From Plantago ovata (lineage: Eukaryota > Streptophyta > Magnoliopsida > Lamiales > Plantaginaceae), in assembly GCA_028274465.1 (NCBI GenBank), contig CM051457.1, forward strand, positions 106,081,982 to 106,145,981: DNA of 64,000 bases. The letters run 5' to 3'. Below the pieces are notes generated by a model. It was not told where the DNA came from. It made no database searches and was given only the letters and a program-made list of their open reading frames with translations. Every line of letters begins with the position of its first letter. The first letter of the stretch is position 1. A program made the translations under genes and the position numbers. Positions 22,473-33,519 of the stretch are shown here, piece by piece.

Positions 22473-23153
22473 AAACCCTAGATCTGAAAAAAAAAAAACT
22501 AGATCTGAACGAAGTAAAATGAACGAAGAATAGTGAACAGACCGAAGCAACAAAACAAACATATGAGGTGATTTCTCAGATCGATCGGTGATTTCTCAAA
22601 GAGAGAGAAGCTGGCGTGAGGAAGAAGAAAAGGGGATATTCAGATAGAATTTCTCATTTCACACACAAAACACATTCAACTATGTGTTTTTGTCTCTGAC
22701 ATGTTGTATTTATTTAAGACAAAGAACCGGATTTGTTTTAAAATCGGTAAGTCAACCGGTTCAACTCAAAACCACTTGGTTTTTAAAAAATCAGGCCTTT
22801 CCATTGTTTTAGGAAAGGCTGGCCTCACCATAGACTTTAGCTTTTCTTCATCCTCTTCTCAATTTGGATCAAGTAGATCGCGTTTAGTCATTAGTGACAA
22901 AGCTCTTTAATTTGGCATGAAAAAGAGACGAGAAAGAAATGAGTAGATGTGAGATGGGATGGTATATATAACCCAAAAAAAAAAAAAGTTTCACGGAAAA
23001 GCTCCGAGTAAAACAACATAACAAGTCTTTAAAATGCGTTTACTTTACTTTACACTTATCAATACGAAACCAAACTAGAAATGAGTTTCATAAATAACTA
23101 TTCTCATGCATTTTGCACTATAAACTAAGCGGTGCGTTAAAAGTTAAAACGTA

Positions 23154-23383
23154 TACTCCCTCCGTTCCAGAACAGTTGCACCATTTTGCCATTTTGGGCG
23201 TCCCGTTAGAGTTGCACCATTTCATTTCTTTGTCATTTTGGGATGTGTATATAATAATTTTATATTCCACCAACACATTTGAGTGGCCATAAATCACCAA
23301 TAAAGTAAAAGTAACCTCCACTATCAATATGACTCAATATTTAACTCTCATCATGGTGCAACTGCTCTGGGACGGAGGGAGTA
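23154..23383. mobile_element. Stowaway MITE, ~226 bp, TA target duplication
   Basis: The TIRs are about 31 bp (left 23154-23184, right 23353-23383) with two mismatches. They begin TACTCCCTCCGT and extend through GCAGTTGCACCAT-like sequence. TA flanks both ends. The internal CATTTTG words and the 5' CTCCCTCCGT terminus identify a Tc1/mariner-derived Stowaway element ~300 bp upstream of the HPPD gene. Confidence 0.9.
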
Positions 23384-23686
23384 TGTCGAATTTTGGTCAA
23401 ACTACACACAAACGGGAGGGTGATTTTGGCCCGGGCAGCGCCTGTTCACCCAGGCAAAATGTATTCGGTCTATTAGGATAAGTCCGATGGATATCGATTA
23501 CGGTGGGTAGGTAGAATGGTTGTTAACCTTGGAGACACCCACACGTAATTCCAAACCCCAGTACTCATCTGGTTTCTTTTGCTTTGGCTTTGGATAGGAT
23601 TACAGCCGAGATGATAAACTGATATAGTAACAAAACGAAACACTCAATTAAACAAAGTAACGGACAAATTTTAGTATTTGATTTTT

Positions 23687-26539
23687 ATGCTCCAACAATC
23701 CTTTTCAAGTTTTCCTTCTTCTCCACCACATTTCCAGTTTCCACCACCGCAAAATCAACCAACAATGGGCAAACTCACCTCCTCATCCGAATTCAAGCTC
23801 CTCGGCTTCAAAAGCTTCACCCGCTCAAACCCTAAATCCGACCATTTCCCCGTCCGCCGCTTCCACCACATCGAATTCTTCACCGGCGACGCCACCAACA
23901 CATCCCTCCGCTTCTCATGGGGCCTCGGCATGCCTCTCCTCGCCAAATCCGACCTCTCCACCGGCAACTCCGTCCACGCCTCTTACCTTCTCCGCTCCGG
24001 CGACCTCAATTTCCTCTTCACCGCTCCTTACTCTCCCTCAATCACCGTTTCCCCTTCCTCCGCCGCCATTCCGACTTTCTCCGCCGCAATCCACCACTCC
24101 TTCACCTCGTCTCACGGCCTAGCTGTACGTGCCGTTGGAATTGAAGTCGATTCGGCCTTTACTGCCTTCTCCGAGTCGGTTTCGCGGGGAGCGAAGCCTG
24201 TTTCGCCGCCGGTTTTGTTGTCTGATGGTAAATCAGCTATTGCTGAAGTGCATTTGTATGGAGATGTGGTGTTGAGGTTTGTCAGCTTGGGGTTAGGGTT
24301 TAACGGTTTCTTACCTGGTTTTGAGGTTGTGGATAATGGTGTGGCTTATAAGGAGCTGGATTATGGGATTAGGCGGCTGGATCATGCGGTAGGGAATGTG
24401 CCGGAGCTAGCGCCGGTTGTGGAGTACTTGAAGGGGTTTTTGGGGTTTCATGAGTTTGCGGAGTTCACGGCTGAGGACGTTGGGACGGCGGATAGTGGGT
24501 TGAATTCGGTGGTTTTGGCGAATAACGATGAGAATGTGTTGCTTCCGTTGAACGAACCGGTGTTTGGGACGAAAAGGAAGAGTCAGATACAGACTTATTT
24601 GGAGCATAATGAAGGGGCGGGGTTGCAGCATTTGGCGTTGATGAGTGAGGATATATTCTGGACGCTTAGGGAGATGAGGAAGAGGACAGGGCTTGGGGGT
24701 TTCGACTTCATGCCTGCGCCACCGCCTACTTACTATAGGAACTTGAAGGGGCGAGTTGGGGACGTGTTGAGTGATGAGCAGATTAAGGAGTGCGAGAAGT
24801 TGGGGATTTTGGTGGACAGAGATGATCAGGGGACTCTGCTGCAGATATTCACCAAGCCTATTGGTGATAGGTAACGATGATTTACGTTAATAATTTCTTT
24901 TAACGTGGTCATGTGAAGTGCATTTAACGCGTTCTTCATCATTCCAAATTCGTGCATGAATATATTGCATGTTCTTTTATTGGAGAATGTAGGTATAATG
25001 GTGATGAATCAATGTTGCTCTGCTATTACACTTATGGACAAATCAGCAACATCAGGAATTGAACCCATGATCTTTACGTCATCATGGGGTTTCAGCCTAA
25101 CATTATTCAATTTTGTTGATCATATGAATTTTTCTGTGGTTATAGTCAGTCGTGATCACTCTATATTCACTGTCGTAGATCCTGTGTGCGATTAAGAATC
25201 AAACTGGATAGTCTTTCGGGACTGTATAATTTTCTTCATGGATAGTTCATTACTTTATTATGCCCTCTTCATGACTTAGTTAAGTCAATTTTGAAAATTT
25301 TCAGTTGTTGATAGTCATCAGGACATCAACTCCGTGTTCCATTCAATATTTTGAAACTTCCAAACATAACGTGTTTGGATTCCGTACACATTATTTCTAA
25401 GTTTGACTACTTTTGACTAAAATGGATCATGGTTTTAGATTAAATTCCAGTTAGTCGGTAACTTATTTCTTCTGGGTTATCCCTGCTTGACTTTGAAATT
25501 CCCTCGCATTGATATTTGACCTGGTCCTGAACAATATCATGGTAAACTTAAAGTCTGCAAGTTAATGTTAGCATACATACAATGTCATACTGGTAGGATA
25601 TGCAGTACTTCGTATTCTGATGATGTTTTATGTGATTGTTTCCATGACCATATATATAGGATGTAAATTGTTTCTATTGACTGTGAGAGCATATTAGGAA
25701 AAGCAACATATTCTTTGTCAGTTTAGAAATCATAGGATTTAAGTCGCAGAACAACTCAGTTTTTCTTCCGGGAAACTAACTGCTAATTTCTTCCCATGAT
25801 CTCATCAAAATCTCAAGTGTGGTATCATATGTAATTATGTATCCATCACATTTGCTAGTTACGTGAAGGAGCTCCAGTTCAGTGCTTCGTATACATGTTA
25901 AATTCTTGTTATGAACTTGATTGCCAGTGATGATTTTAACCCACTTTGTTACTTTGAGTATCTGATGTCATAAGTAATTGGTTTAGCTTGACTTTACTCT
26001 ATTTAAGATGTCAGTTAATATGGAATTAATATACCAAATGAGCTAATCTAGTGAGGGTGAATGGTGTGTTCATTGTGGTGTCCCAGAACATGTAATGCCA
26101 TAGGATTGGCCTGGTATTGGTGTGTGGATTTCTTGTTTTCCTGTAAAAGTATGTTCGCGGTAGTAAAACTCATTACTAATTAGGAGTATCAATTTATTGA
26201 ATAAGATAGCTGGAGGAGTAGATTACCTGTACCTCTTTATGTAAATGTGCAGCATACAAACAGACTAAAATTGTTTTTAACAGTTTGAGTTGTATCCCAA
26301 TAAAATTACATGGTTAACATTTTTTTTCTGGTTGTGTTTTTTCCAGACCGACAATATTCATAGAGATAATTCAAAGAATAGGGTGTATGCTCAAAGATGG
26401 AGAAGGAAAGGTTTACCAGAAAGGAGGATGTGGAGGATTTGGAAAAGGAAACTTCTCGGAGCTGTTCAAATCTATCGAAGAGTACGAGAAAATGCTTGAA
26501 GCGAAACAAGTCGTTGAAACAGCAGCTTCGTCAGGATGA
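23687..26539 (+). CDS. HPD: 4-hydroxyphenylpyruvate dioxygenase, two exons
   Basis: The enzyme converts 4-hydroxyphenylpyruvate to homogentisate, feeding tocopherol and plastoquinone synthesis and tyrosine catabolism. Exon 1 ends at 24870 (GATAG|GTAACG); exon 2 is 26347-26539 (stop TGA 26537-26539); the 1.48-kb intron splits an Arg codon. From the ATG at 23765 the protein is 432 aa, close to the plant norm. The Fe(II) facial triad is complete: H207 (RRLDHAVG), H289 (GAGLQHLAL) and E375 (PTIFIEIIQ), the Glu being encoded just after the splice. The C-terminal GGCGGFGKGNFSELF motif is intact. An upstream in-frame ATG at 23687 adds 26 residues rich in Ser/Pro/Gln (MLQQSFSSFPSSPPHFQFPP), which could be a plastid-targeting extension. 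Exon 1 is markedly GC-rich at its 5' half. Identification is secure; start choice is not. Confidence 0.95.
24871..26346 (+). other. Single intron of the HPPD gene
   Basis: The intron has GT at 24871 and AG at 26345-26346 after a T-rich tract (TTTTTTTCTGGTTGTGTTTTTTCCAG). No gene-like content was seen inside. Confidence 0.9.
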
Positions 26540-28196
26540 AGGTAAATATAGGGTCTATGAATTGCAAACTGCAAATAAATGTTGTAGATGTCTAATATTT
26601 ATTACTTCATCAGCATGAAGTATTATTTGGCATGGCCTAGGTTTGTCAGGCTTAGTGGCATGTTGAATTGAATTTGGATTTCTACTGTATTTATGGACAT
26701 GCTCTTCTGATTTACCCAATATAAACCATGCACAGAACAATTTATGCGGCATTAGTCATAGTCTCATAGAAGATGAACTATTGATACCGGGTTTTTGCTT
26801 CAATTCTTGACCTCAGCTTTTGGGCCAAAAATCATTTGATCAAATCTGATGTGGGCCTTACCCAGGTTATTCACATCGCATTACGCACTAAACTTTCTAA
26901 TCGCACCATATTTATTTTGATTAAATAATAATGTTGTTCGTAACTTTGTATAACATTAAAGATATTTTTTTTAACATTTAAAGATTTTCTTCATTCATAT
27001 ATGACAAAAAAGAAGAGCACCAGTACTCAGGATACAAAGAAACGGAACACAGCAGAGCAATAGTATAGCCCAACACCTCTACTAAACCCTTGAAGAAAAT
27101 TCAAACCAACATTACATAAAAGGGAGGCCAGCTTGAGGACAAAACAATGGTTACCAAAGCATTAGTTTAAAAAAAAAAAAAATGGTTACCAAAGCAATAG
27201 AATTACCAAACCAAGCCAACAAACTTCGCGAGCAACCCTCCGGAGAAACCAAGAGCAATAGTCGAATCAAGAAGAAAACAAGGCCATGAACTTTCAGAAT
27301 CAACAAGACGTGATGGTACTTTTGAGTCATGTTCCTCCACTCTATGCCGTCAAAAAGATAAATGGCAACAAATTTAAGACAGTCATAGGAGCATTCATAG
27401 ATAAATTGCAAACAACGCTCCACCCTATGTTCGTAAAACAAGTAGCGAGAAGTTTAATGAGTTGTCAATATCCCCGCGGTAATCCCCTATTTCTGTTATA
27501 TCCCTGTATCACATGCTTACAAGACACCAAGTGGCAAGCAATTTAAAGCACAATCTAAGGTAAATCAAGTAAAATGTTAACGATAAAGTAAAAGAAACGC
27601 CAAAGGAAGCACACAAGCTGACCATACGCAAATCATCGAATCAGAAAACAGAGCCAACCCCGCAAAATGAGCAAGCCACTTCAAGAAATTTAATCTCAAA
27701 TTGCTATGGTTTGAGTCCTTAGAAATAAAATTTGGAAGGAGAGTTAAAACTTGAAAGACGTCGAGATCCCGATCTAAATCACTTACCCTAAAAGAGATGA
27801 AAGGCCATGCCACTCGTTTCTATTCCTGTGGGTCGATCCAGTAAGCTTCCTGTGAAACAAATCCAAACCAAAATAACACAGGAGGTTAGTATAAGAAGGA
27901 CCCACCCTGTCCCCAACCTCGCAAACAAGAAGAGCTTAAGTCCAAAGGCATTGCCTTGGTTCCAAAATCAATCCTCCACGTGGTTATAAGATTTAAACTT
28001 CCCTTTCCCTTCTAACCACGTCCAACACCAAAACTTCACTCTTTCAAGGACTTTTCTTTCCCTTACCATATTTAAATGAGAGAAATTTAACAAATTTTCC
28101 TCCACATTTGAACCCATGGTGACATTCACTTTAAGCCGTGAGGGTAAGAAATCCCAAAGTTTTAAGGCAAAGTCACACTCCCCAAGAATGTGACAT

Positions 28197-28313
28197 GAAC
28201 TTTATCGGTGTGGATCTTCTATCCCACTTTTTTTGTGTCCCATTTCATGTCCCACTCTCATACATTCCCTTATACGTTGAAGTAATTTTTTTTTAATTGC
28301 CATCAAGCATAAT

Positions 28314-28366
<53 letters not shown>

Positions 28367-28762
28367 GTCCTTATATAGTTTTAAATTTAATCTCAGTAGT
28401 AGTATAAAAGTAAATAAACATCAATTACTAGTATCATGGCCTGGCCGTAATCGTAGTGGTTTAGTAGAGGGTTTAGAGATTATTTTGGTTAAGAAAAGGC
28501 AAACAAGAACGTGATGAAAAAGCTTATATAATTTTAATTTGTTATTACATTTTACTAGTTATTTTTTGGAATTTATGTTTCTCATGATCAATACACTTTT
28601 GGAATTTTTGTTGTTTAGAAATATTTTTTTACTTTAGTTAACTAGTTATGTTATTAATTAATTTAAGCAATTAAAAATAAATTGCCACGTGTCACATGTA
28701 GAGGAATGGAACATGAACTTGACACGAAAAAGTGGGATAGAAGATCCGCACCGGAACTTTAC
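28197..28762. mobile_element. ~548-bp MULE-type MITE nested in the LINE
   Basis: The termini are inverted: the left begins CGGTGTGGATCTTCTATCCC at 28206 and the right, on the minus strand, begins CGGTGCGGATCTTCTATCCC at 28753. TIR similarity extends about 45 bp. The flanks GAACTTTAT (28197-28205) and GAACTTTAC (28754-28762) form a 9-bp target duplication with one mismatch, as expected for Mutator-like elements. The interior contains a (TA)n run at 28315-28362. Confidence 0.8.
28315..28362. repeat. (TA)n microsatellite
   Basis: An uninterrupted run of TA dinucleotides. Confidence 0.95.
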
Positions 28763-29099
28763 ACCCTTCCTTCACACCTTATGCAACTAGAATCACCATT
28801 ACTAAAGAAAGTGCCCCTTTTCTTTATAGGGGTCTTGTACTCTTGTTGTGGATCAATTTCCAAGCAAACACACACCTTTGTTGGTATCAAATTGTTCCAT
28901 ATATCTTTTGTCCACCTTTTCAATGTAGTTCCTTCCTCTTTTTCACTTAGCTCTGCATGACCACCCTTGTACGTTGTACCAACTTCCATTCCAAAAGGTA
29001 GTGGACCTTCCATCCCCCACTTTTTTCATCAAGTTCAAGTTCTTCTTGAACTACTCCTGGGCTCCTACACCTTTAACTAAAGGTAAAAGAAGATAAAAT

Positions 29100-29870
29100 T
29101 GGTTGGTACCTTGTTAATTCAGGTACGGCATAATGTCATTGTCCAAATTTAGGTACTCTATAATAATACTCCTTATTTAGTTACTCCGGTCAAATTTCCG
29201 ATAAGTCAGATAAAACATAATTTTATGTGTGAATGGAAAATTAACCGAAATGTCTAAATTAAATAAAGTGTTACTGTGCACCATCCAAATTGAACAGAGT
29301 GTTATGGTGCAATATATAAATTGTCAATGTACCATTCTAGATTTTTTAAAAAAAACTACACCTAGTTCTTGGTTGCATGATCTGTAAAAGACCTGTTTTA
29401 GTCCACCGTGTGAATTGATATTTAAATTTGTTGTTGCAACTTGCAACTTAACATAATGTACACAGTAAACACAATTAGTGTATTGAATTGGTTGATAAAC
29501 GATCACTATCAAAATTAGACAACGGTTAAAGCTACCTTGTCAGGTTACATGATACAACCGTATAGTAGTGTCCTGTAGGATTAGACTTTAGAGACCAAGC
29601 TTTGAAATTGAGGTCCCCAAAAGTCAAAGTCAAAACCCCCACGCAGAGCACCGACTTAAGCTTGAGCTCCAAGCTTCAATCTCAGGTAGCTGAAATTGAA
29701 ATTGAGCCAACACTGCCGTTGAATTGAATCTCATCCACCTCCTGGCTGTCTATCAGGTTTTCGCCGACTGCAATTTCTCCAACACTTTATTATTCAATTA
29801 TGTGCTTTACATTCTGATTGCTATCGTGAGGAATAGAATATAGTAGAAATTAGCAAGTCTATTTATTAAA
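29100..29870. other. Intergenic DNA and 5' UTR of the SUB1-like gene
   Basis: No gene is seen at 29100-29600. A ~35-bp near-duplicate (GTTACTGTGCACC... / GTTATGGTGCAAT...) occurs around 29268-29325. A leader-like, ATG-poor region precedes 29871. Confidence 0.5.
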
Positions 29871-31400
29871 ATGTCCGGTAGGTTTTCGAGGAGTGGAAAT
29901 TTAAGGCCTGAAATTGCACTCCCTGTAATAGCCAACTTATGTTTCAGTTTATTCATAATTGGGGTTTTTGTGTTCACTGTAATTGCTCTAACTTATGATC
30001 CAAAGCACGGTGGTGTAATTAGTGCTGCCGGGAAGGAGTTTGTTGAATCTGCGGTTTTAGTCGAATTGGGGTCTGTGGAGAGTGGTGTTTGTAGGATTGA
30101 TGATCCAATTGACTGTGGTGATCCTAATGTGTTTCATTTGTTGATGAGGGCTGCCATGGAGCGGTTTCGGGATGTTCACTTTTACCGCTTTGGGAAGCCG
30201 GTAAGAGGGAGTAATGGCACCTCCTGTGATATGGCGTGGAGGTTTCGTCCCAACGAAGTGGATTCGGTTTTGTTTTACGTGGATTATCGGAGTTTTGAAC
30301 TAGTGAGGGATGAGAATTGTACGTTTAACGTGGTTGGGATTGGTGAGTTTCGGTCTGGTGGGAATGCACGTAAAGTGAAGGGGAAGGAGAGACAAGAGGA
30401 TGAAAGGAGCCATATTGTTGGGGGAATGGGGAGTGATGTGCTTCCGGAGGTGGAGTTGGAAGGTTCGTTTAGTGAGGGGAAGTATCTGGTTTATTCTGGT
30501 GGTGGTGAGAGGTGCAAGAGCATGGATGCATACATGTGGAGTTTCACGTGTATGCTTGGTGAGGCGGAGTTTTTGAATCGGACGCTGGTTATGGACCTGA
30601 GTGTTTGTTTGTCTAAGATGTACACATTGTCTGGACAGGATGAGGAGGGTAAAGATTTTAGGTTTTACTATGATTTGGAGCATTTGAAGGATACATCATC
30701 TGTGATGGATCAGTCGAGATTCTGGGCGAAGTGGAATGAGCAGCGACAGATAGATGGATTGTCTCTGCATCTTGTGGAGGGTGTAAAGGTAAGTCCTATG
30801 AAACTAGTGGGGGTGAAGGACACTTTAATCATGAGAAAATTTGGATCTGTTGGGCCAGATAGTTTGTGGCAGAGAGTTTGTGACGGTGAGGCGGGATCTG
30901 TAATTAGACGTCCATGGGAAAAAGTTTATAGGTCCAGACAATTGTTGGATATGGCTTGGGCTATTGCAACGAGAATGAATTGGGATTTTGATGCAGTTCA
31001 TGTTGAGAGAGGGCAAAAGGCAAGGGACAAGGGGATGTGGCCCAATCTTGCCAGAGATACTTCACCTGAAGCTCTTCTAATGAGTTTGCAAAACAAAATC
31101 GAAGGCAGAAGGGACCTGTATGTTGCTACAGACGAGCCTGAAGCATCTTTCTTTGAACCGTTGAAAGAAAAGTATTCCATACACGTTCTTGATGATTATA
31201 AAGATCTGTGGGATGTGAATAGCAACTGGTATTTCGAGACCATGAGGCTCAATAATGGGAATCCAGTTGATTTTGATGGCTTCATGAAGTTAGCGGTTGA
31301 TGCTGAAGTGCTCTTGAAGGCAAGAAAGAAGATTGAGACATTTAACGATCTCACTAAGGACTGCAAGGATGGTATTAATGCCTGCACATCTGCCAGCTAA
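29871..31400 (+). CDS. SUB1-like / O-fucosyltransferase-like type II membrane protein, 509 aa, intronless
   Basis: A single long exon starting MSGRFSRSGNLRPEIALP. A membrane anchor is visible at about residues 16-41 (ALPVIANLCFSLFIIGVFVF...), leaving a large luminal domain. Diagnostic stretches include GGGERCKSMDAYMWSFTCML, LNRTLVMDLSVCLS, DEEGKDFRFYYDLEHLK, DAVHVERGQKARDKGMWPNL, LYVATDEPEASFFEPLKEKY and the C-terminal IETFNDLTKDCKDG. These match the plant family annotated 'calcium ion binding', which includes SUB1 (SHORT UNDER BLUE LIGHT 1) and is distantly related to GT-B O-fucosyltransferases; VERG and TDEP are the kind of motifs seen there. SUB1 acts in cryptochrome/phytochrome light signalling, but which paralogue this is cannot be told. 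Length fits the family and the ORF is intact. Confidence 0.8.
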   Translation: MSGRFSRSGNLRPEIALPVIANLCFSLFIIGVFVFTVIALTYDPKHGGVISAAGKEFVESAVLVELGSVESGVCRIDDPIDCGDPNVFHLLMRAAMERFRDVHFYRFGKPVRGSNGTSCDMAWRFRPNEVDSVLFYVDYRSFELVRDENCTFNVVGIGEFRSGGNARKVKGKERQEDERSHIVGGMGSDVLPEVELEGSFSEGKYLVYSGGGERCKSMDAYMWSFTCMLGEAEFLNRTLVMDLSVCLSKMYTLSGQDEEGKDFRFYYDLEHLKDTSSVMDQSRFWAKWNEQRQIDGLSLHLVEGVKVSPMKLVGVKDTLIMRKFGSVGPDSLWQRVCDGEAGSVIRRPWEKVYRSRQLLDMAWAIATRMNWDFDAVHVERGQKARDKGMWPNLARDTSPEALLMSLQNKIEGRRDLYVATDEPEASFFEPLKEKYSIHVLDDYKDLWDVNSNWYFETMRLNNGNPVDFDGFMKLAVDAEVLLKARKKIETFNDLTKDCKDGINACTSAS

Positions 31401-32050
31401 ACCATATATGTGAGGTTTGGGAGAAACCCTTGTGCTCTTATTTATCATGTGTATTTTACTTTTGGCATTCCTTTTGTCTTACTGTTGATGCATGAGTTTG
31501 AAGAGCTCTTCACAACCGCATATGTTATTAAAAGTATATACTCCACTATATATTGTAAAAAAAAAGGAGGGGGAGAGAGCTATAATGGATTCAATTGTTG
31601 ATATCCTGTAAACTAGTTATCGAATGTTCACAAGAGTCGCTTTGTTGTATCGGGTGTTTCACCTTGTAATCTGTCTGTAAAAAATCAAGTCTTGGTGAAA
31701 ATATCTTGAGATTTATGTGTTTGATCTTTTCAGTTATCTTCTATACTATATGTTTGTCTGCTATATTTTTATCACATCACATCATGAAAATAACATGTCA
31801 TGTGTTGAATTTAAAATAAGATGTCCTATTAAAAATAAAATAAAATGTAAGTACATAAAAAAATACAGTTATATGAAAATAATCAGTGATTGGTGTTGTA
31901 AAGTGTATCACGTGGGTTGTGATCTCTCCTAACATTAGTAAACATAAGAACTGTTATGACCTTAAAAATAGGAAGAACCACATTCTGAGAATCTAACTTT
32001 GAAAATTTCCAGAAATAAAAGAACAATCTCTCTTGTTATTAGGTTGATTA
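31401..32050. other. 3' UTR of the SUB1-like gene and intergenic DNA
   Basis: T-rich downstream sequence. No further gene is recognised before the leader exon of the next gene. Confidence 0.5.
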
Positions 32051-33213
32051 CCTCTAAAGCAATGCCAAACATTTCATTCCATTGAAAGAACAAGATCACC
32101 AGAAACTTGTCACCTTTCCAACTTAGACCCTATACATTTTCCTGGTAAGTTACAATAATTTTTGTTTTTGTTTTCTTTGAAGTCTACATTGCATGATTGG
32201 TTTCGGTAATTTTGTACCGTGGAATCTAGATGCTGGGCTTATTTGGATTGTGGGTGGTTGAGTGCTTGTTTCACAGATCATTTCCCTGTCAGGAAAGCAT
32301 GTTATGCAAGCAGATATGTATTTGAATGCTATATTTTTCATTTCTCTATGTTATTTGTATAACATGCAAATAACATGAGTGAAACTCAGATTCTTTCCAA
32401 AAGTTAAGATTATTCAGATTAAATTCTCTGCCCTGTTGTGTTCGAATTTGAATGTTTCTATCATTACATATCTCCTAAATGTTTTATGCGTGAATAGCGT
32501 AGTTTTCGTGGAAAATTGTTCGCATTCTATACTAGATGTAATAATTTGTTAGCATGTACATTGCATGCTAGACACTGTATCCAGATATGCCTAATCAACA
32601 GATATTTAGCATGTACTCGTATGTGCTAAATATTTTGACGTGTCTAATAATCTTCAGGTGTGCATATATAATCATCAAGAGGGAGTATTTACCGCATAGC
32701 GTTGGACATTCTTGTATGATCATTTGCACACCTTCAGAGACCCCTTTCTCTCCTCATCCAGGTATGAAACCTTCATATTTCCTTCAGACATAGGAGTAGT
32801 GGATACGGGACAAACCAATTAGTGTTTAATAAAAGTTAATACTTGTAGTTGTGTTTACCAGTCCCGAAAGTATGTACTTGCCAAGTTATTATGATTATTT
32901 GGGGAAATACATGAATAACGAAAAACTCTGTCATACTTGTATGTAACCTGCACCATATCCTCAGTGATGCTTTCACGGCATATAACATCGACGTGTTTTC
33001 TAAACTGTGCATCAAAGATACTTCTCAGGTTTGGAATGGTATGGTACAAAAAGAAGACATTCCTAATTTGATTTTGGCATAAAGTTTCTAATAACATACT
33101 GTATAGGATTCTGTGTATGAGAAATAGCAGGAGGGGATTTTTCCCTTGTAGTGTGATATTGGATTATTTTCTTTTCATTTGCTCACTGCATGTTGCAATC
33201 CAGGACAATAATA

Positions 33214-33519
33214 ATGTCTGAACAATCGAAAGCAAGTGAAAAGCACGAGCAGCAAAAGATACTTTTACAAAATTTCCACTTCGACACCATGAAAACTCAG
33301 ATGCGATCTTCAGGCTCAATGCCAAGCTCACCAGCAGCCCTAAGGAAGAGCAGAAGTGTCAGACAGAACTGCTTGTGTTCACCAACTACGCATGCAGGTT
33401 CATTCAGGTGCCGACACCATAGAAGCTCATACATGACACGTAATAGCATGTCAGTTGGTGCAAAGCTCTCAGACTTAGCAGATAAGCAGAGCGACATGAT
33501 CATAAAGTCACCTACCTGA
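33214..33519 (+). CDS. Short serine-rich protein-like, 101 aa
   Basis: The ORF begins MSEQSKASEKHEQQ and contains the family-diagnostic block CLCSPTTHAGSFRCRHHR (residues 53-70), preceded by a Ser/Pro stretch (RSSGSMPSSPAALRKSRSVR) and followed by a short C-terminal tail. This CLCSPTTHxGSFRC block marks a small plant family annotated only as 'serine-rich protein-like'; its biochemical role is unknown to me. The three Cys could bind metal, but this is unproven. A leader intron is likely: donor CCTG|GTAAGT at 32143-32144 and acceptor CCAG at 33203, with the ATG 11 bases into the second exon. An alternative in-frame upstream ATG (33190) lies before the acceptor and is probably intronic. Confidence 0.75.
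   Translation: MSEQSKASEKHEQQKILLQNFHFDTMKTQMRSSGSMPSSPAALRKSRSVRQNCLCSPTTHAGSFRCRHHRSSYMTRNSMSVGAKLSDLADKQSDMIIKSPT

Larger units (their letters stand above)
18077..22828. mobile_element. 4.75-kb nonautonomous TIR transposon with two convergent transcription-unit-like arms
   Basis: The termini are inverted relative to each other over roughly 43 bp. The left begins GTAAGGCTGTC and contains ATGGAAAGGCCTG. The right, read on the minus strand, begins GTGAGGCCAGC and contains the same ATGGAAAGGCCTG. An AACCGGTT word follows inside both ends. Each end then has a TATA-like box about 120 bp in (18204-18210 on +; 22707-22718 on -) and a leader-like region. The left arm carries ATGGA(C/T)GTTAATCAG|GTGAAT exon/donor-like sites; the right arm carries a coding-like exon at 22376-22472. 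Between them, short ATGGTTTTAAG-type words recur on opposite strands in the two arms. No transposase domain is recognisable and no clean target duplication was found. The MuDR-like convergent layout suggests a MULE, but the superfamily is unproven. Confidence 0.65.
26955..29090 (-). mobile_element. LINE remnant (C-terminal ORF2, minus strand), split by a MITE
   Basis: Read on the minus strand, a broken LINE ORF2 C-terminus is visible. A WNGSW-type segment precedes a zinc-finger-like stretch, KKRGTFFSNGDSSCIRCEG. Beyond the inserted MITE it continues CHILGECDFALKLWDFLPS-like (~28200-28130), and the tail runs to a T-rich tract at ~26955, which is the poly-A end. This is the zf-RVT region typical of plant L1-type LINEs. 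Frameshifts and stops are frequent. Confidence 0.7.

Noticed and set aside
18077..22828. Classifying the element as CACTA
   Set aside because: Its termini begin GT(A/G)AGGC, not CACTA, and no 3-bp target duplication is visible.
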